Positions 1-6,223 of a stretch of 6,857 bases of DNA are shown piece by piece. Under the pieces are notes generated by a model that saw only the letters and a list, made by a program, of their open reading frames with translations, did not search any database and had not been told where the DNA came from. Position 1 is the stretch's first letter; every line of letters begins with the position of its first letter. Source of the DNA: Berkiella_A sp050252335 (GTDB lineage: Bacteria; Pseudomonadota; Gammaproteobacteria; Berkiellales; Berkiellaceae). The stretch lies in assembly GCA_050252335.1 (NCBI GenBank), contig JBFWLB010000086.1, positions 1 through 6,857 of the forward strand, in the 5' to 3' direction. The translations under genes and the position numbers were made by a program.

Positions 1-365
1 AAATCATTTCCGGATAAACGCACACACCGAGAAGCAGTGGAGGTGCTCATATCTAATTCTTGAATATCAAGAGATGCTTTACCTAATTTGTCATAATGAC
101 ATTTGATAGAATATTCGGATATTAATGCCGATTGTTGAATAGTCTTTCTTCTTTGTTCCTGTATTTGCGCTTCCCCTAAGTATCCAACTGCTCCATATTT
201 TTTCAACAATGTAGCAGCAGCATATCGGTCGTGAATAAGCGCAATATCTAATAAGGTTTGACCATTATAGAATTCATTTGGATCAAGGCCTGCTTCGAGT
301 TGTTCTTCGAGCAGCGATAGATTGGTGAATTGAATAGCATTAACAAATTGGTTATTTTTAGGCAT
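1..365 (-). CDS. Ankyrin-repeat protein, N-terminal part (runs off the left edge)
   Basis: Manual minus-strand translation gives an uninterrupted frame of about 121 codons from the ATG at 363-365 to the window edge, so the gene is incomplete at its C-terminus. Residues about 6-59 read as one and a half ankyrin repeats: a helix pair (FVNAIQFTNLSLLEEQLEAG), then DPNEFYNGQTLLDIALIHD, then a second helix ending LLKKYGA. The G-x-T-L-L-x-x-A and L-L-x-x-G-A signatures are typical of the family. Ankyrin repeats mediate protein-protein contacts and are common in effectors of intracellular gammaproteobacteria; the target here is unknown. No signal peptide or membrane segment is visible. The start is uncertain: an in-frame ATG lies 9 bases upstream (372-374). 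AAAAGGG sits 9 bases before the 365 start, while AAAGGA sits 11 bases before the 374 start. The gene lies downstream of a terminator on the same strand, so it is probably a separate transcript. Confidence 0.75.
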   Translation of the reverse strand, partial: MPKNNQFVNAIQFTNLSLLEEQLEAGLDPNEFYNGQTLLDIALIHDRYAAATLLKKYGAVGYLGEAQIQEQRRKTIQQSALISEYSIKCHYDKLGKASLDIQELDMSTSTASRCVRLSGND

Positions 366-401
366 ATACTGCATCCCTTTTATTATCCTTTGCCGGAAAG
401 T

Positions 402-437
402 AAAAAAGCCAATTACCCAAAGACAATTAGCTTTTTT
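402..437 (-). terminator. Rho-independent terminator of the LRR operon
   Basis: Read on the minus strand, about 25 bases after the TAA of the upstream LRR frame, there is AAGCTAATTG, an 8-10 base loop, then AATTGGCTT followed by a run of T. The arms pair with one U-G wobble. An A-run precedes the stem and a T-run follows it, so the element could also work on the plus strand, but no plus-strand gene leads into it. It closes the minus-strand unit that starts near 5300 and separates it from the ankyrin gene at the left edge. Confidence 0.75.
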
Positions 438-461
438 TCATACACTTTTTACAAATAAATT

Positions 462-1643
462 TTACATCGTTGCAAGAGGATTATTTCTACGCTGTAATTC
501 TGAAGACGCATCATTAGCCGCCACTAAAGGCTCATTTGAACTTTGCGGGGTATTTTCTTCTCGTCCTACTGCTGGAGATATTTGTGACAGAAGTAAAGCA
601 GGTTGTCTTGCAACAACCACTGATGGCTGCTGAACCAAAGCCATTATATGAGGAACACACTCAAAGCTATGGAAGGATATTAGCATTGTGGCAGTAGGCT
701 TTGACCCAGGCTCAAATTGCACATGATTGCCTATGATGCTAACAATTCTTTCATTGTGTATATTGATCCCAACATTGCCCAAAGCATCAAAGCTAATAGT
801 AAGACCCAAAGCTGCACGTGATAATATTTTATTGTTTTCCAACATAAAAGATTGTGCATAGCGCGGCCAAATTAATTGCTTATTATTTCCACTTATTAAA
901 CGAATCGTGTCGTCTTCAACCCAATATCCCTTTATTGTATGAGGGCCTACTTCCCAGGAAAATAATTCAGATGCTTTTAATTTACAGACTGCTTGATTGT
1001 GATAAACATGCTCATTTACCAATTTTTGCTGAAGTGCAATATTTAATGCTTGCTTAACTTTAAGCTGTTCACCCCAGTATGTTTCAAGATTATCAGCATG
1101 CAAGGCTTGAATTTCAGCGACAGAAACTTCTTTTGGAAATACAAATTCATCATCACGTATTCTTGCTCTGTCTCTAAAGTATTTTAAACGTCTCACCATA
1201 GACTGCAACTTTTGACGATTTGTCAACGCAAACTCAGAAATAGGCATCGCAAATTCTTTATCTAATAATTCATTTATTTCTTTAGGAAAATTAGGATCTG
1301 CATTCTGCATAAATCTTGTTAACAATACACAAAGTACGGGCAACTTCTTTTCTTCCGCAGAAAGACTCTTTCGCCATACAGCTTGTACCCTGTCTCTTTT
1401 TTTCAAATGCTTCTGAAGCTTGGCACGTTCATTATCACCCGTATCCAGTTCTAACAAAGCAAAATTTGCTTCTACGCCCTTATCTGCCAATAGCGAATCA
1501 TAGGCTAAAGGAATGCGACTTGTTTCTTGTGAAATATTTATCTCAGACAACAAAGACAGATTTCTCAACAGCGGCATCAACAAAGGTAGCGTTGCATCTG
1601 TCAAGCCTGTATTGCTTAGATTAATTCTCTTTAGGCTCGGCAC
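462..1643 (-). CDS. Downstream half of a frameshifted giant LRR protein (apparent 393-aa frame)
   Basis: This frame looks like a continuation of the upstream LRR frame rather than an independent gene. Its first start codon is a GTG at 1641-1643 with no Shine-Dalgarno sequence, and it overlaps the end of the upstream frame by 13 bases. The same frame is open further upstream to about 1705, where the codons before the GTG spell an LRR spacer helix (IFSEFCAQLHSA). Residues 1-40 form LRRs (PSLKRINLSNTGLTD, LLSEINIS). Residues about 55-170 are a charged helical region resembling the one after the first LRR block of the upstream half. Residues about 225-330 look beta-rich, with short alternating hydrophobic strands and Gly turns, and I do not recognise the domain. 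The last 35 residues are Ser/Asn/Gln/Pro-rich and probably disordered. A secretion signal could lie in such a tail, but none is clear. A terminator follows about 25 bases after the stop. Confidence 0.7.
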   Translation of the reverse strand: MPSLKRINLSNTGLTDATLPLLMPLLRNLSLLSEINISQETSRIPLAYDSLLADKGVEANFALLELDTGDNERAKLQKHLKKRDRVQAVWRKSLSAEEKKLPVLCVLLTRFMQNADPNFPKEINELLDKEFAMPISEFALTNRQKLQSMVRRLKYFRDRARIRDDEFVFPKEVSVAEIQALHADNLETYWGEQLKVKQALNIALQQKLVNEHVYHNQAVCKLKASELFSWEVGPHTIKGYWVEDDTIRLISGNNKQLIWPRYAQSFMLENNKILSRAALGLTISFDALGNVGINIHNERIVSIIGNHVQFEPGSKPTATMLISFHSFECVPHIMALVQQPSVVVARQPALLLSQISPAVGREENTPQSSNEPLVAANDASSELQRRNNPLATM

Positions 1644-3568
1644 AGCGCTATGTAATTGCGCACAAAATTCTGAAAATATTTTTTCTGTGGCTCTGTTATA
1701 GGTGCTAATGGATTATGGGACAAATCCAATTCTTCCAAGCCAACAGCCGCTGCATATTTTACTAAAGCAGATAAACAATGTACCGTTAACTCATTATGAC
1801 TCAAGTCTAAAATTCTTAGCTTATCAAAGTCTGATTCTCTATAGTCATAAAGCCCCACAATCACATCATTTGTTAATTGATTATGACTTAGCTGCAAATA
1901 GCTTGTTCCATAATCACCAATGCCGTCAACCATTAAATTCAAGAAATGCTCTGAGGTCAACTGAAGATGATTCAAGCTGATTTTTTTAATCATCGGTTTT
2001 ATTTCTGCATCTGCAAGATAAGTAAATGTCTCTTGCAATGGTTTAAGTACTTGCTCGCCATTCACAACGCAAGGCATATCACCTTGATTAAACGTCAATT
2101 CAAGCTCAGCACCTGTTTTTGCTTTCTCTATTTTTTTCAATGTATGCTGAACCACATACTCAGCATCAGAACAGCCCTTCCTTAAGAAATCAACAAAGAC
2201 ATCCTCTGTTTTTAATGCCCGTCGTTTACGAGCACTCCGCGCTGCTTCACCCTTTGATTTATGCTCATCCATCCTATCAGATAAATAGCGCCATTGTGCA
2301 CCCACTGTTTTGAATCCCGTATCTTCATAGCGATATCCAAAAAAATCTTTTAAGGTAGATTCTGTCTTTTTCTTATTTTTAGACAATTGCTCTAACAATA
2401 CTGGTGCTAAAGCTTGAGTGTCAGAAGCCATTAATGCATTTTGAACTCCCTTTCTTAAATACTCTCTTTGAGCCAGTGCTTTTTTAATGTTTTTTCGTCG
2501 CTGATAGTCGCTTTTAATAGTTCGAACATTAATATTATGCTTTACTTCTGCACTAGTTAAAAATCTGTTAAGCGTATTGGCAGAAAAATCATTATCACGA
2601 ATGTCTATTACTTCCAACAAAGAAGCTTGCCTAAACAATGGCTTTAAAACTTGCATGGAAGTATCATTCAAATTGATATTTGAAATTTTTAAGCGCTTTA
2701 CACAAGGAAAATGTGCGTAAAAATTCTCAAAAAAGTCAACAAAGAGAGGTCGCATCAACCCTTTGTTTTCTGGGCTTTCATCGACTGTATTCAACTCATT
2801 TTCAGACAAATCTAAAGATTCCAAATTTGGCAAAGAATCGCCGATGAAACTCAAACCTTTTAGACAAGCAAAACCAAGTTGATTGTTACTGAGCGTCAAC
2901 GTCTTCAACTGTTTAAAATCACCTTGAGCAATCACCTTTTTCAGAGACAATATAAGCTTATCACTCATTTCAGTGCCAGTAATTTCTAAATGCTCTGTGC
3001 CAAAACGACCTAAACCACTGCGCAATAACTTTTGCAAGTTTTCCAAACTTAGTTTATCTGTATCAATAACAATATTTTTAATAATTGCTTTATTATAAGC
3101 AGACATAGAGCGCGATTTTTGAGAGAGCTCTGCTGATAGCTTTTCAACAAAATCATCATCAATTTTATCTATAGTTAAATCTATACTCTCACTGTTTTCT
3201 GAAAACCCCTTCTTAAGATCATCTAATATGTCCTTTAAAGACCGCTCTGTTTGCACAGGTGTATTACGACTTTTCCAATAGCGATATCCAATCAATCCCA
3301 CTGCAGACATACCCACAACAGCGGTAGCAGGTATAATCGCGGCGCTTACAGCAGTTGTAATCAAAGCCGAGGAAACCCCACTGGCAATGCTTGATAAGCC
3401 TAGATAGTTTGCAACCCCAGAGAAAAGGCCCAAAGTATGACAAACACTCGCAGCACCTGCTAGTAAACCACTTGCAGCAGAAAAGATTGCTACATCTTTA
3501 TGTACGGCAGCACCTTTCAGACTTAATGGTTTTTTTGTCGTCAATGTTTTATTTGCGCCTTTTTTCAT
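1631..3568 (-). CDS. Membrane-anchored leucine-rich-repeat protein, upstream 645-aa frame (split by frameshift)
   Basis: The ATG at 3566-3568 is preceded by GAGGAG with a 6-base spacer, and its ATGA overlaps the stop of the J-domain gene, so translation is probably coupled. After a basic N-terminus, residues about 24-48 and 55-96 are Gly/Ala/Ser-rich hydrophobic stretches that could span or insert into a membrane, ending in YRYWKSR. Residues about 161-330 form an LRR block with the pattern L-x-x-L-x-L-S-x-N-x-L (LKTLTLSNNQL, LESLDLSENEL, VKRLKISNINL). Residues 340-480 are Lys/Arg-rich helices. A second LRR block starts near 525 (LQLSHNQL, LRILDLSHNEL, LEELDLSHNPL). It is cut off when the frame leaves the LRR pattern after an A6 run (1679-1684), giving 15 unrelated residues before TAA. 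With a -1 shift there, the LRRs continue into the 462-1643 frame, for about 1035 aa in total. Family knowledge: LRRs bind proteins and are common in Legionellales effectors. The ligand is unknown. Confidence 0.85.
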   Translation of the reverse strand: MKKGANKTLTTKKPLSLKGAAVHKDVAIFSAASGLLAGAASVCHTLGLFSGVANYLGLSSIASGVSSALITTAVSAAIIPATAVVGMSAVGLIGYRYWKSRNTPVQTERSLKDILDDLKKGFSENSESIDLTIDKIDDDFVEKLSAELSQKSRSMSAYNKAIIKNIVIDTDKLSLENLQKLLRSGLGRFGTEHLEITGTEMSDKLILSLKKVIAQGDFKQLKTLTLSNNQLGFACLKGLSFIGDSLPNLESLDLSENELNTVDESPENKGLMRPLFVDFFENFYAHFPCVKRLKISNINLNDTSMQVLKPLFRQASLLEVIDIRDNDFSANTLNRFLTSAEVKHNINVRTIKSDYQRRKNIKKALAQREYLRKGVQNALMASDTQALAPVLLEQLSKNKKKTESTLKDFFGYRYEDTGFKTVGAQWRYLSDRMDEHKSKGEAARSARKRRALKTEDVFVDFLRKGCSDAEYVVQHTLKKIEKAKTGAELELTFNQGDMPCVVNGEQVLKPLQETFTYLADAEIKPMIKKISLNHLQLTSEHFLNLMVDGIGDYGTSYLQLSHNQLTNDVIVGLYDYRESDFDKLRILDLSHNELTVHCLSALVKYAAAVGLEELDLSHNPLAPITEPQKKYFQNFVRNYIALCRA

Positions 3569-5229
3569 GTGGGTCTCCTCATTAGAATATTCCAGATTTC
3601 TGGATCACTGGCAGCAGAATAAGATTTATATCTATCTCTTTCTGCTTCCTCATCTATAAATTTCTTCGCGGCATTGAGTTTGGCTGACATTTCTGTTCCT
3701 GCCTCACCCGCTCTATCAGGATGGTATTTTAGTTGTAGTTTACGATAAGCAGGCACATAAGCACTTATCTCTAATAAAGGCTCCATTCCCAAAATACCTT
3801 CCGGCGTATCGCCATGCTTCTTTTTAAAATTTTCTTTTAAATCACATTTATAAGATGCCAAAGCCGTATGTAGATTCTCCAAAGCCTCTTCTTGATCTTC
3901 CTCATTCAATTTTTTATAACGCTCGGGTAAATCCAAAGCATAATTTTCACTTAAATATTTGATATGCTCAGCATATTCTTCTTTGTCTGAATGACACATG
4001 GCCATTATTTTTTCACCAATACTCATACTCCACCCTTCTGGTTGCATGGCAAAGACCTCTTGCCAATCCTGTTTAGGGAGCATGGCAAAAATAGGCTCCA
4101 CATAGTCCATTTTCCAGCCATAAACAAGCTCAATCATTGGCGTACGACCATGTGGGCACATCTGCATCAAATAGGCCTTTCGCTCTGCCTCGTTTAATGG
4201 CTCCAAAACCACCAGCATTTCTTTTGCGCCAGCTGTAAAGGCTTTAGAGTGAAGCAAACTATCCCCTCGTTGCTTCGTGTAAACCAAAGCTTTTAACTGA
4301 TCTGGCGTTAATACAGACTTAATGATGGGCCAATAGGGTGGCTCTGTGCTATCAAGCTCCAACCTAGCTACCAATGAATTTTTAGACAACCCTTTTCCAA
4401 TAGACGCTTGCAAAAAACGCACTCTATGTTCAGGCTCAATTGCCTCCAGAATATATCTAAATTTATCACCCGTTTTATACCAAGTTGATTTCTTGTTACT
4501 AATAGCTGCTATGTATAAGGGGGTATCACCTAGTTGATCTTTCTTTTCAAGCAAGCGATACAATACTTCTTTAGGTAGCGCATCTAAGATAATCTTCACT
4601 TCTTCTGCGTTTTCACACAAAACCGCATATTGAAAATCGTCTAAGACACCTTCTGGAAATTTAACATGTTCTGTCCATCCGCCGATGGGCAATACCTTTG
4701 CAATACGAAAAAATAAGCGTGGCGGTATCACCGTTGCAACAATCCGCTTAAACATATTACTGGCACCCGTGAGCATGTTTTTTATCCCCTCTCGTAGCTT
4801 GGTGAAAAATGATTTAATTTCTTCAGCATTTTTATCTTTAGCAAGTTTTGTATCTACAAGCTTAATCATTTGACTTTTAAAACGTAGATAACATTCATGC
4901 AGCCATTGCACAGTGCGCTCTTTTAGCATTTCTATATTCCTATTCAGAGAAACATGATAAGCAACTCTAAATACAAACAAAGCAGCAAGACCATGCACAA
5001 GCCATTGGTTTTTAAGAAAAACAGAAGACAGTCCTAAGTAATGTGATAAAAATATTCCAAGACCATGGACATAAGTTGAATTGAGTGCATAGCTGAGGAA
5101 AAGTGAAAAGCCTGCGTGCAGACCTAACCCGATAAACATCACAAGAAATATTCTTGAGACATTTATTTTATTTAAGAATAGATTCTTAAAATCAAATGAT
5201 TTTACAAACTCTGGTACTTCATAGAGCAT
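3565..5229 (-). CDS. Membrane-anchored ankyrin-like protein with C-terminal J domain (554 aa)
   Basis: The start ATG (5227-5229) follows GAAGG with a 9-base spacer. Residues about 26-48, 54-72 and 76-93 are hydrophobic, giving two or three membrane helices near the N-terminus. Residues about 97-170 are basic and helical. Residues about 196-385 contain degenerate ankyrin-like units: FQYAVLCENAEEVKIILDAL, GDTPLYIAA (234-242), RGDSLLHSKA (321-330) and HGRTPMIELV (360-369). The C-terminus (about 477-535) is a J domain: GILGMEP, then AYRKLQLKYHPDR with the HPD triad at 503-505, then a helix ending ERDRY. The HPD loop stimulates the ATPase of DnaK/Hsp70 partners. The Gly/Phe and zinc-finger regions of DnaJ are absent, so this is a class III (type C) J protein. 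An N-terminal anchor with a C-terminal J domain resembles DjlA in layout, but ankyrin-like repeats replace the TerB domain. It is the first gene of a two-gene operon. It could be a bacterial membrane co-chaperone or a type IV effector that recruits host Hsp70; the sequence does not decide between them. Confidence 0.88.
   Translation of the reverse strand: MLYEVPEFVKSFDFKNLFLNKINVSRIFLVMFIGLGLHAGFSLFLSYALNSTYVHGLGIFLSHYLGLSSVFLKNQWLVHGLAALFVFRVAYHVSLNRNIEMLKERTVQWLHECYLRFKSQMIKLVDTKLAKDKNAEEIKSFFTKLREGIKNMLTGASNMFKRIVATVIPPRLFFRIAKVLPIGGWTEHVKFPEGVLDDFQYAVLCENAEEVKIILDALPKEVLYRLLEKKDQLGDTPLYIAAISNKKSTWYKTGDKFRYILEAIEPEHRVRFLQASIGKGLSKNSLVARLELDSTEPPYWPIIKSVLTPDQLKALVYTKQRGDSLLHSKAFTAGAKEMLVVLEPLNEAERKAYLMQMCPHGRTPMIELVYGWKMDYVEPIFAMLPKQDWQEVFAMQPEGWSMSIGEKIMAMCHSDKEEYAEHIKYLSENYALDLPERYKKLNEEDQEEALENLHTALASYKCDLKENFKKKHGDTPEGILGMEPLLEISAYVPAYRKLQLKYHPDRAGEAGTEMSAKLNAAKKFIDEEAERDRYKSYSAASDPEIWNILMRRPT
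3575..3580 (-). promoter_or_regulatory. Shine-Dalgarno site of the LRR gene, inside the J-domain gene
   Basis: GAGGAG on the minus strand lies 6 bases before the ATG at 3568 and within the last codons of the preceding gene. Together with the ATGA stop/start overlap (3565-3568), it fixes the LRR start and suggests coupled translation of the two proteins. Confidence 0.8.
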
Positions 5230-5238
5230 GTTTTTTGA

Positions 5239-5243
5239 CCTTC
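5239..5243 (-). promoter_or_regulatory. Shine-Dalgarno site of the J-domain gene
   Basis: GAAGG on the minus strand is followed by 9 bases and then the ATG at 5229. It is the only purine-rich match close to this start and supports the full 554-residue reading with its N-terminal membrane helices. Confidence 0.6.
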
Positions 5244-5306
5244 AATATTGGGAGATAATAATTACTCGAGCATTTGCTGTCTGGATGATTATTGTAAAAA
5301 GACGCG

Positions 5307-5335
5307 ATTATAGGGAACAAAATTACACAAAACAA
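5307..5335 (-). promoter_or_regulatory. Sigma-70-type promoter of the J-domain/LRR operon
   Basis: On the minus strand, TTGTTT (5330-5335) is followed by a 17-base spacer and a perfect TATAAT (5307-5312). Transcription would start near 5300, giving a leader of about 70 bases before the ATG at 5229. The -35 box matches consensus at three of six positions, so the promoter may depend on an activator or on the A/T-rich upstream DNA. A perfect 10-bp inverted repeat covers the -35 box. Confidence 0.65.
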
Positions 5336-5356
5336 TTTATAAATCTTAAATTGTTT
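5330..5356. repeat. Perfect 10-bp inverted repeat over the -35 box (putative operator)
   Basis: AAACAATTTA (5330-5339), a 7-base centre, and TAAATTGTTT (5347-5356) form an exact dyad of 27 bases. The left arm contains the -35 hexamer of the minus-strand operon promoter. No T-run follows as expected of a terminator, and the position and symmetry fit a dimeric regulator's binding site. The regulator is not in the window. Chance symmetry in AT-rich DNA remains possible, though a 10-bp perfect arm at this position is striking. Confidence 0.45.
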
Positions 5357-5655
5357 CAATTAATTAAATGTGCGGGAAGCTACGAACAACTTTTTGTGAG
5401 ATATTCGGCACAACAAATGTAGGATATTGGCTAGAATTAGGGGTATAGCAACTAATCACGTTAGTTTAAAGCAAGATTATGAGCATATACAAGTATTGCT
5501 TTATTTAGCGTCTCATTACTACTCAAAGGGAATAATATTTGCTCGTTAGTTTGTTAGATACCTATATTGTGTTGTTTATTTTCCGCTAGCACGCGCTTAT
5601 ACTCATGCTCATCAATCTTTAAGAATTATGTTGACCCAAACACAGGAGCAAAATC
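5357..5655. other. Rest of the divergent intergenic region
   Basis: I see no credible gene here. The plus-strand frame that crosses 5228-5422 starts without a ribosome site and overlaps the operon promoter. On the plus strand, two weak promoter candidates could serve the gene at 5656: TTGCTC (5539-5544) with 18 bases to TATATT (5563-5568), and TTTATT (5575-5580) with 17 bases to TATACT (5598-5603). A short dyad, AACTAA-TCACG-TTAGTT (5450-5466), is also present. AGGAG (5644-5648) lies 7 bases before the ATG at 5656 and is a good ribosome binding site. Confidence 0.4.
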
Positions 5656-6159
5656 ATGACTTGCAATGTTCTCGTCACAGGAGGCGCTGGCTACATTGGA
5701 TGTCATGTCGTCAAAGATTTGCTTAACAGCAACGCCCACAACGTAATAGTCTTCGATAATTTAAGCTCAGGTTATGCAGATTTAGTTCAATCAGCAAAAT
5801 TGATCGTCGGTGATATTCACAACAGCGATTTACTATACAATGTACTCATACAAGAAAAAATCACCGCAGTGATGCATTTAGCAGCTAAAACCTCTGTGCC
5901 AGAATCTATCGAAAATCCTGAACTCTATTATGACAATAACACCATGGGTACTTTAAGTCTGCTGTCCGCTTGTAAAAAGGCTCAAATTCCTCATTTTATC
6001 TTTTCTTCGACCGCCGCAGTCTACGGCTTACCCAAAGAAAGTAGCGTACTGGAGAACTCACCCACTGAACCCATCAATCCTTATGGGCACTCAAAGCTCA
6101 TGAGCGAACATATGATTCAAGATTTTGTCAACAAAAATCACAAGCCCCCCCCCACATAA
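5656..6159 (+). pseudogene. galE: UDP-glucose 4-epimerase (GalE-type), truncated to its N-terminal half
   Basis: The product is 167 aa, while GalE proteins are usually about 330-340 aa. The NAD-binding Rossmann region is intact: TGGAGYIG at 8-15, FDN at 33-35 for the cofactor ribose, GDI at 52-54 and HLAA at 74-77. The catalytic region is also present: SSTAAVYG at 117-124, and Y143-x3-K147 in YGHSK. The family match then runs to about residue 161 and stops in a C9 run (6145-6153), followed by Pro-Pro-Pro-Thr and TAA. None of the three frames after the run shows the expected LRYFN-type continuation, so this is a truncation or junction and not a simple indel. The whole sugar-binding C-terminal domain is missing, so epimerase activity (UDP-glucose/UDP-galactose interconversion) is very unlikely. 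Start and ribosome site (AGGAG, 7-base spacer) look functional. I use the symbol for the family; a related NAD-dependent epimerase is possible. Confidence 0.85.
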
Positions 6160-6223
6160 GCCCCTAAGCTAATCTTGGGTATCCTATAAATTGTGATCAA
6201 CCAATTGTGGGTGTCTAAAGATT
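6160..6223. other. Short spacer between convergent frames, next to the C9 junction
   Basis: These 64 bases lie between the stop of the galE fragment and the stop of the minus-strand frame to the right. A 6-bp stem (CCTAAG, loop CTAAT, CTTGGG, with one G-U pair) lies near 6162-6178, but no T-run follows, so I do not call a terminator. No GalE similarity is visible, which marks the region as sequence foreign to the gene on its left. I could not recognise an insertion-sequence end. Confidence 0.4.

Noticed and set aside
1641..1643. GTG as an independent start for the 393-residue frame
   Set aside because: There is no ribosome site upstream, the coding pattern continues in the same frame before the GTG, and the start falls inside an LRR unit. 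It is more likely the continuation of a frameshifted gene.
854..2313. Several short plus-strand open frames opposite the LRR gene
   Set aside because: They lie antisense to clear LRR coding sequence, have Cys/His/Leu-rich low-information products and lack ribosome sites.
3391..4873. Short plus-strand open frames opposite the J-domain gene
   Set aside because: They are antisense shadows of a well-supported coding frame with recognisable domains.
5228..5422. Plus-strand 64-codon open frame in the divergent intergenic region
   Set aside because: It starts without a Shine-Dalgarno site, overlaps the J-domain gene start and the operon promoter, and its product resembles no family I know.
5459..5552. 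Direct repeat CGTTAGTTT at 5459-5467 and 5544-5552
   Set aside because: A 9-base repeat in about 400 bases of AT-rich DNA is expected by chance, and the spacing has no clear meaning.
6145..6159. Simple homopolymer frameshift in galE at the C9 run
   Set aside because: All three frames after the run were read; none gives GalE-like sequence and all stop within a few codons. A junction or truncation explains it better.
6162..6178. Stem CCTAAG/CTTGGG as a terminator between the convergent frames
   Set aside because: The stem has six pairs with one wobble and is not followed by a T-run in either direction.
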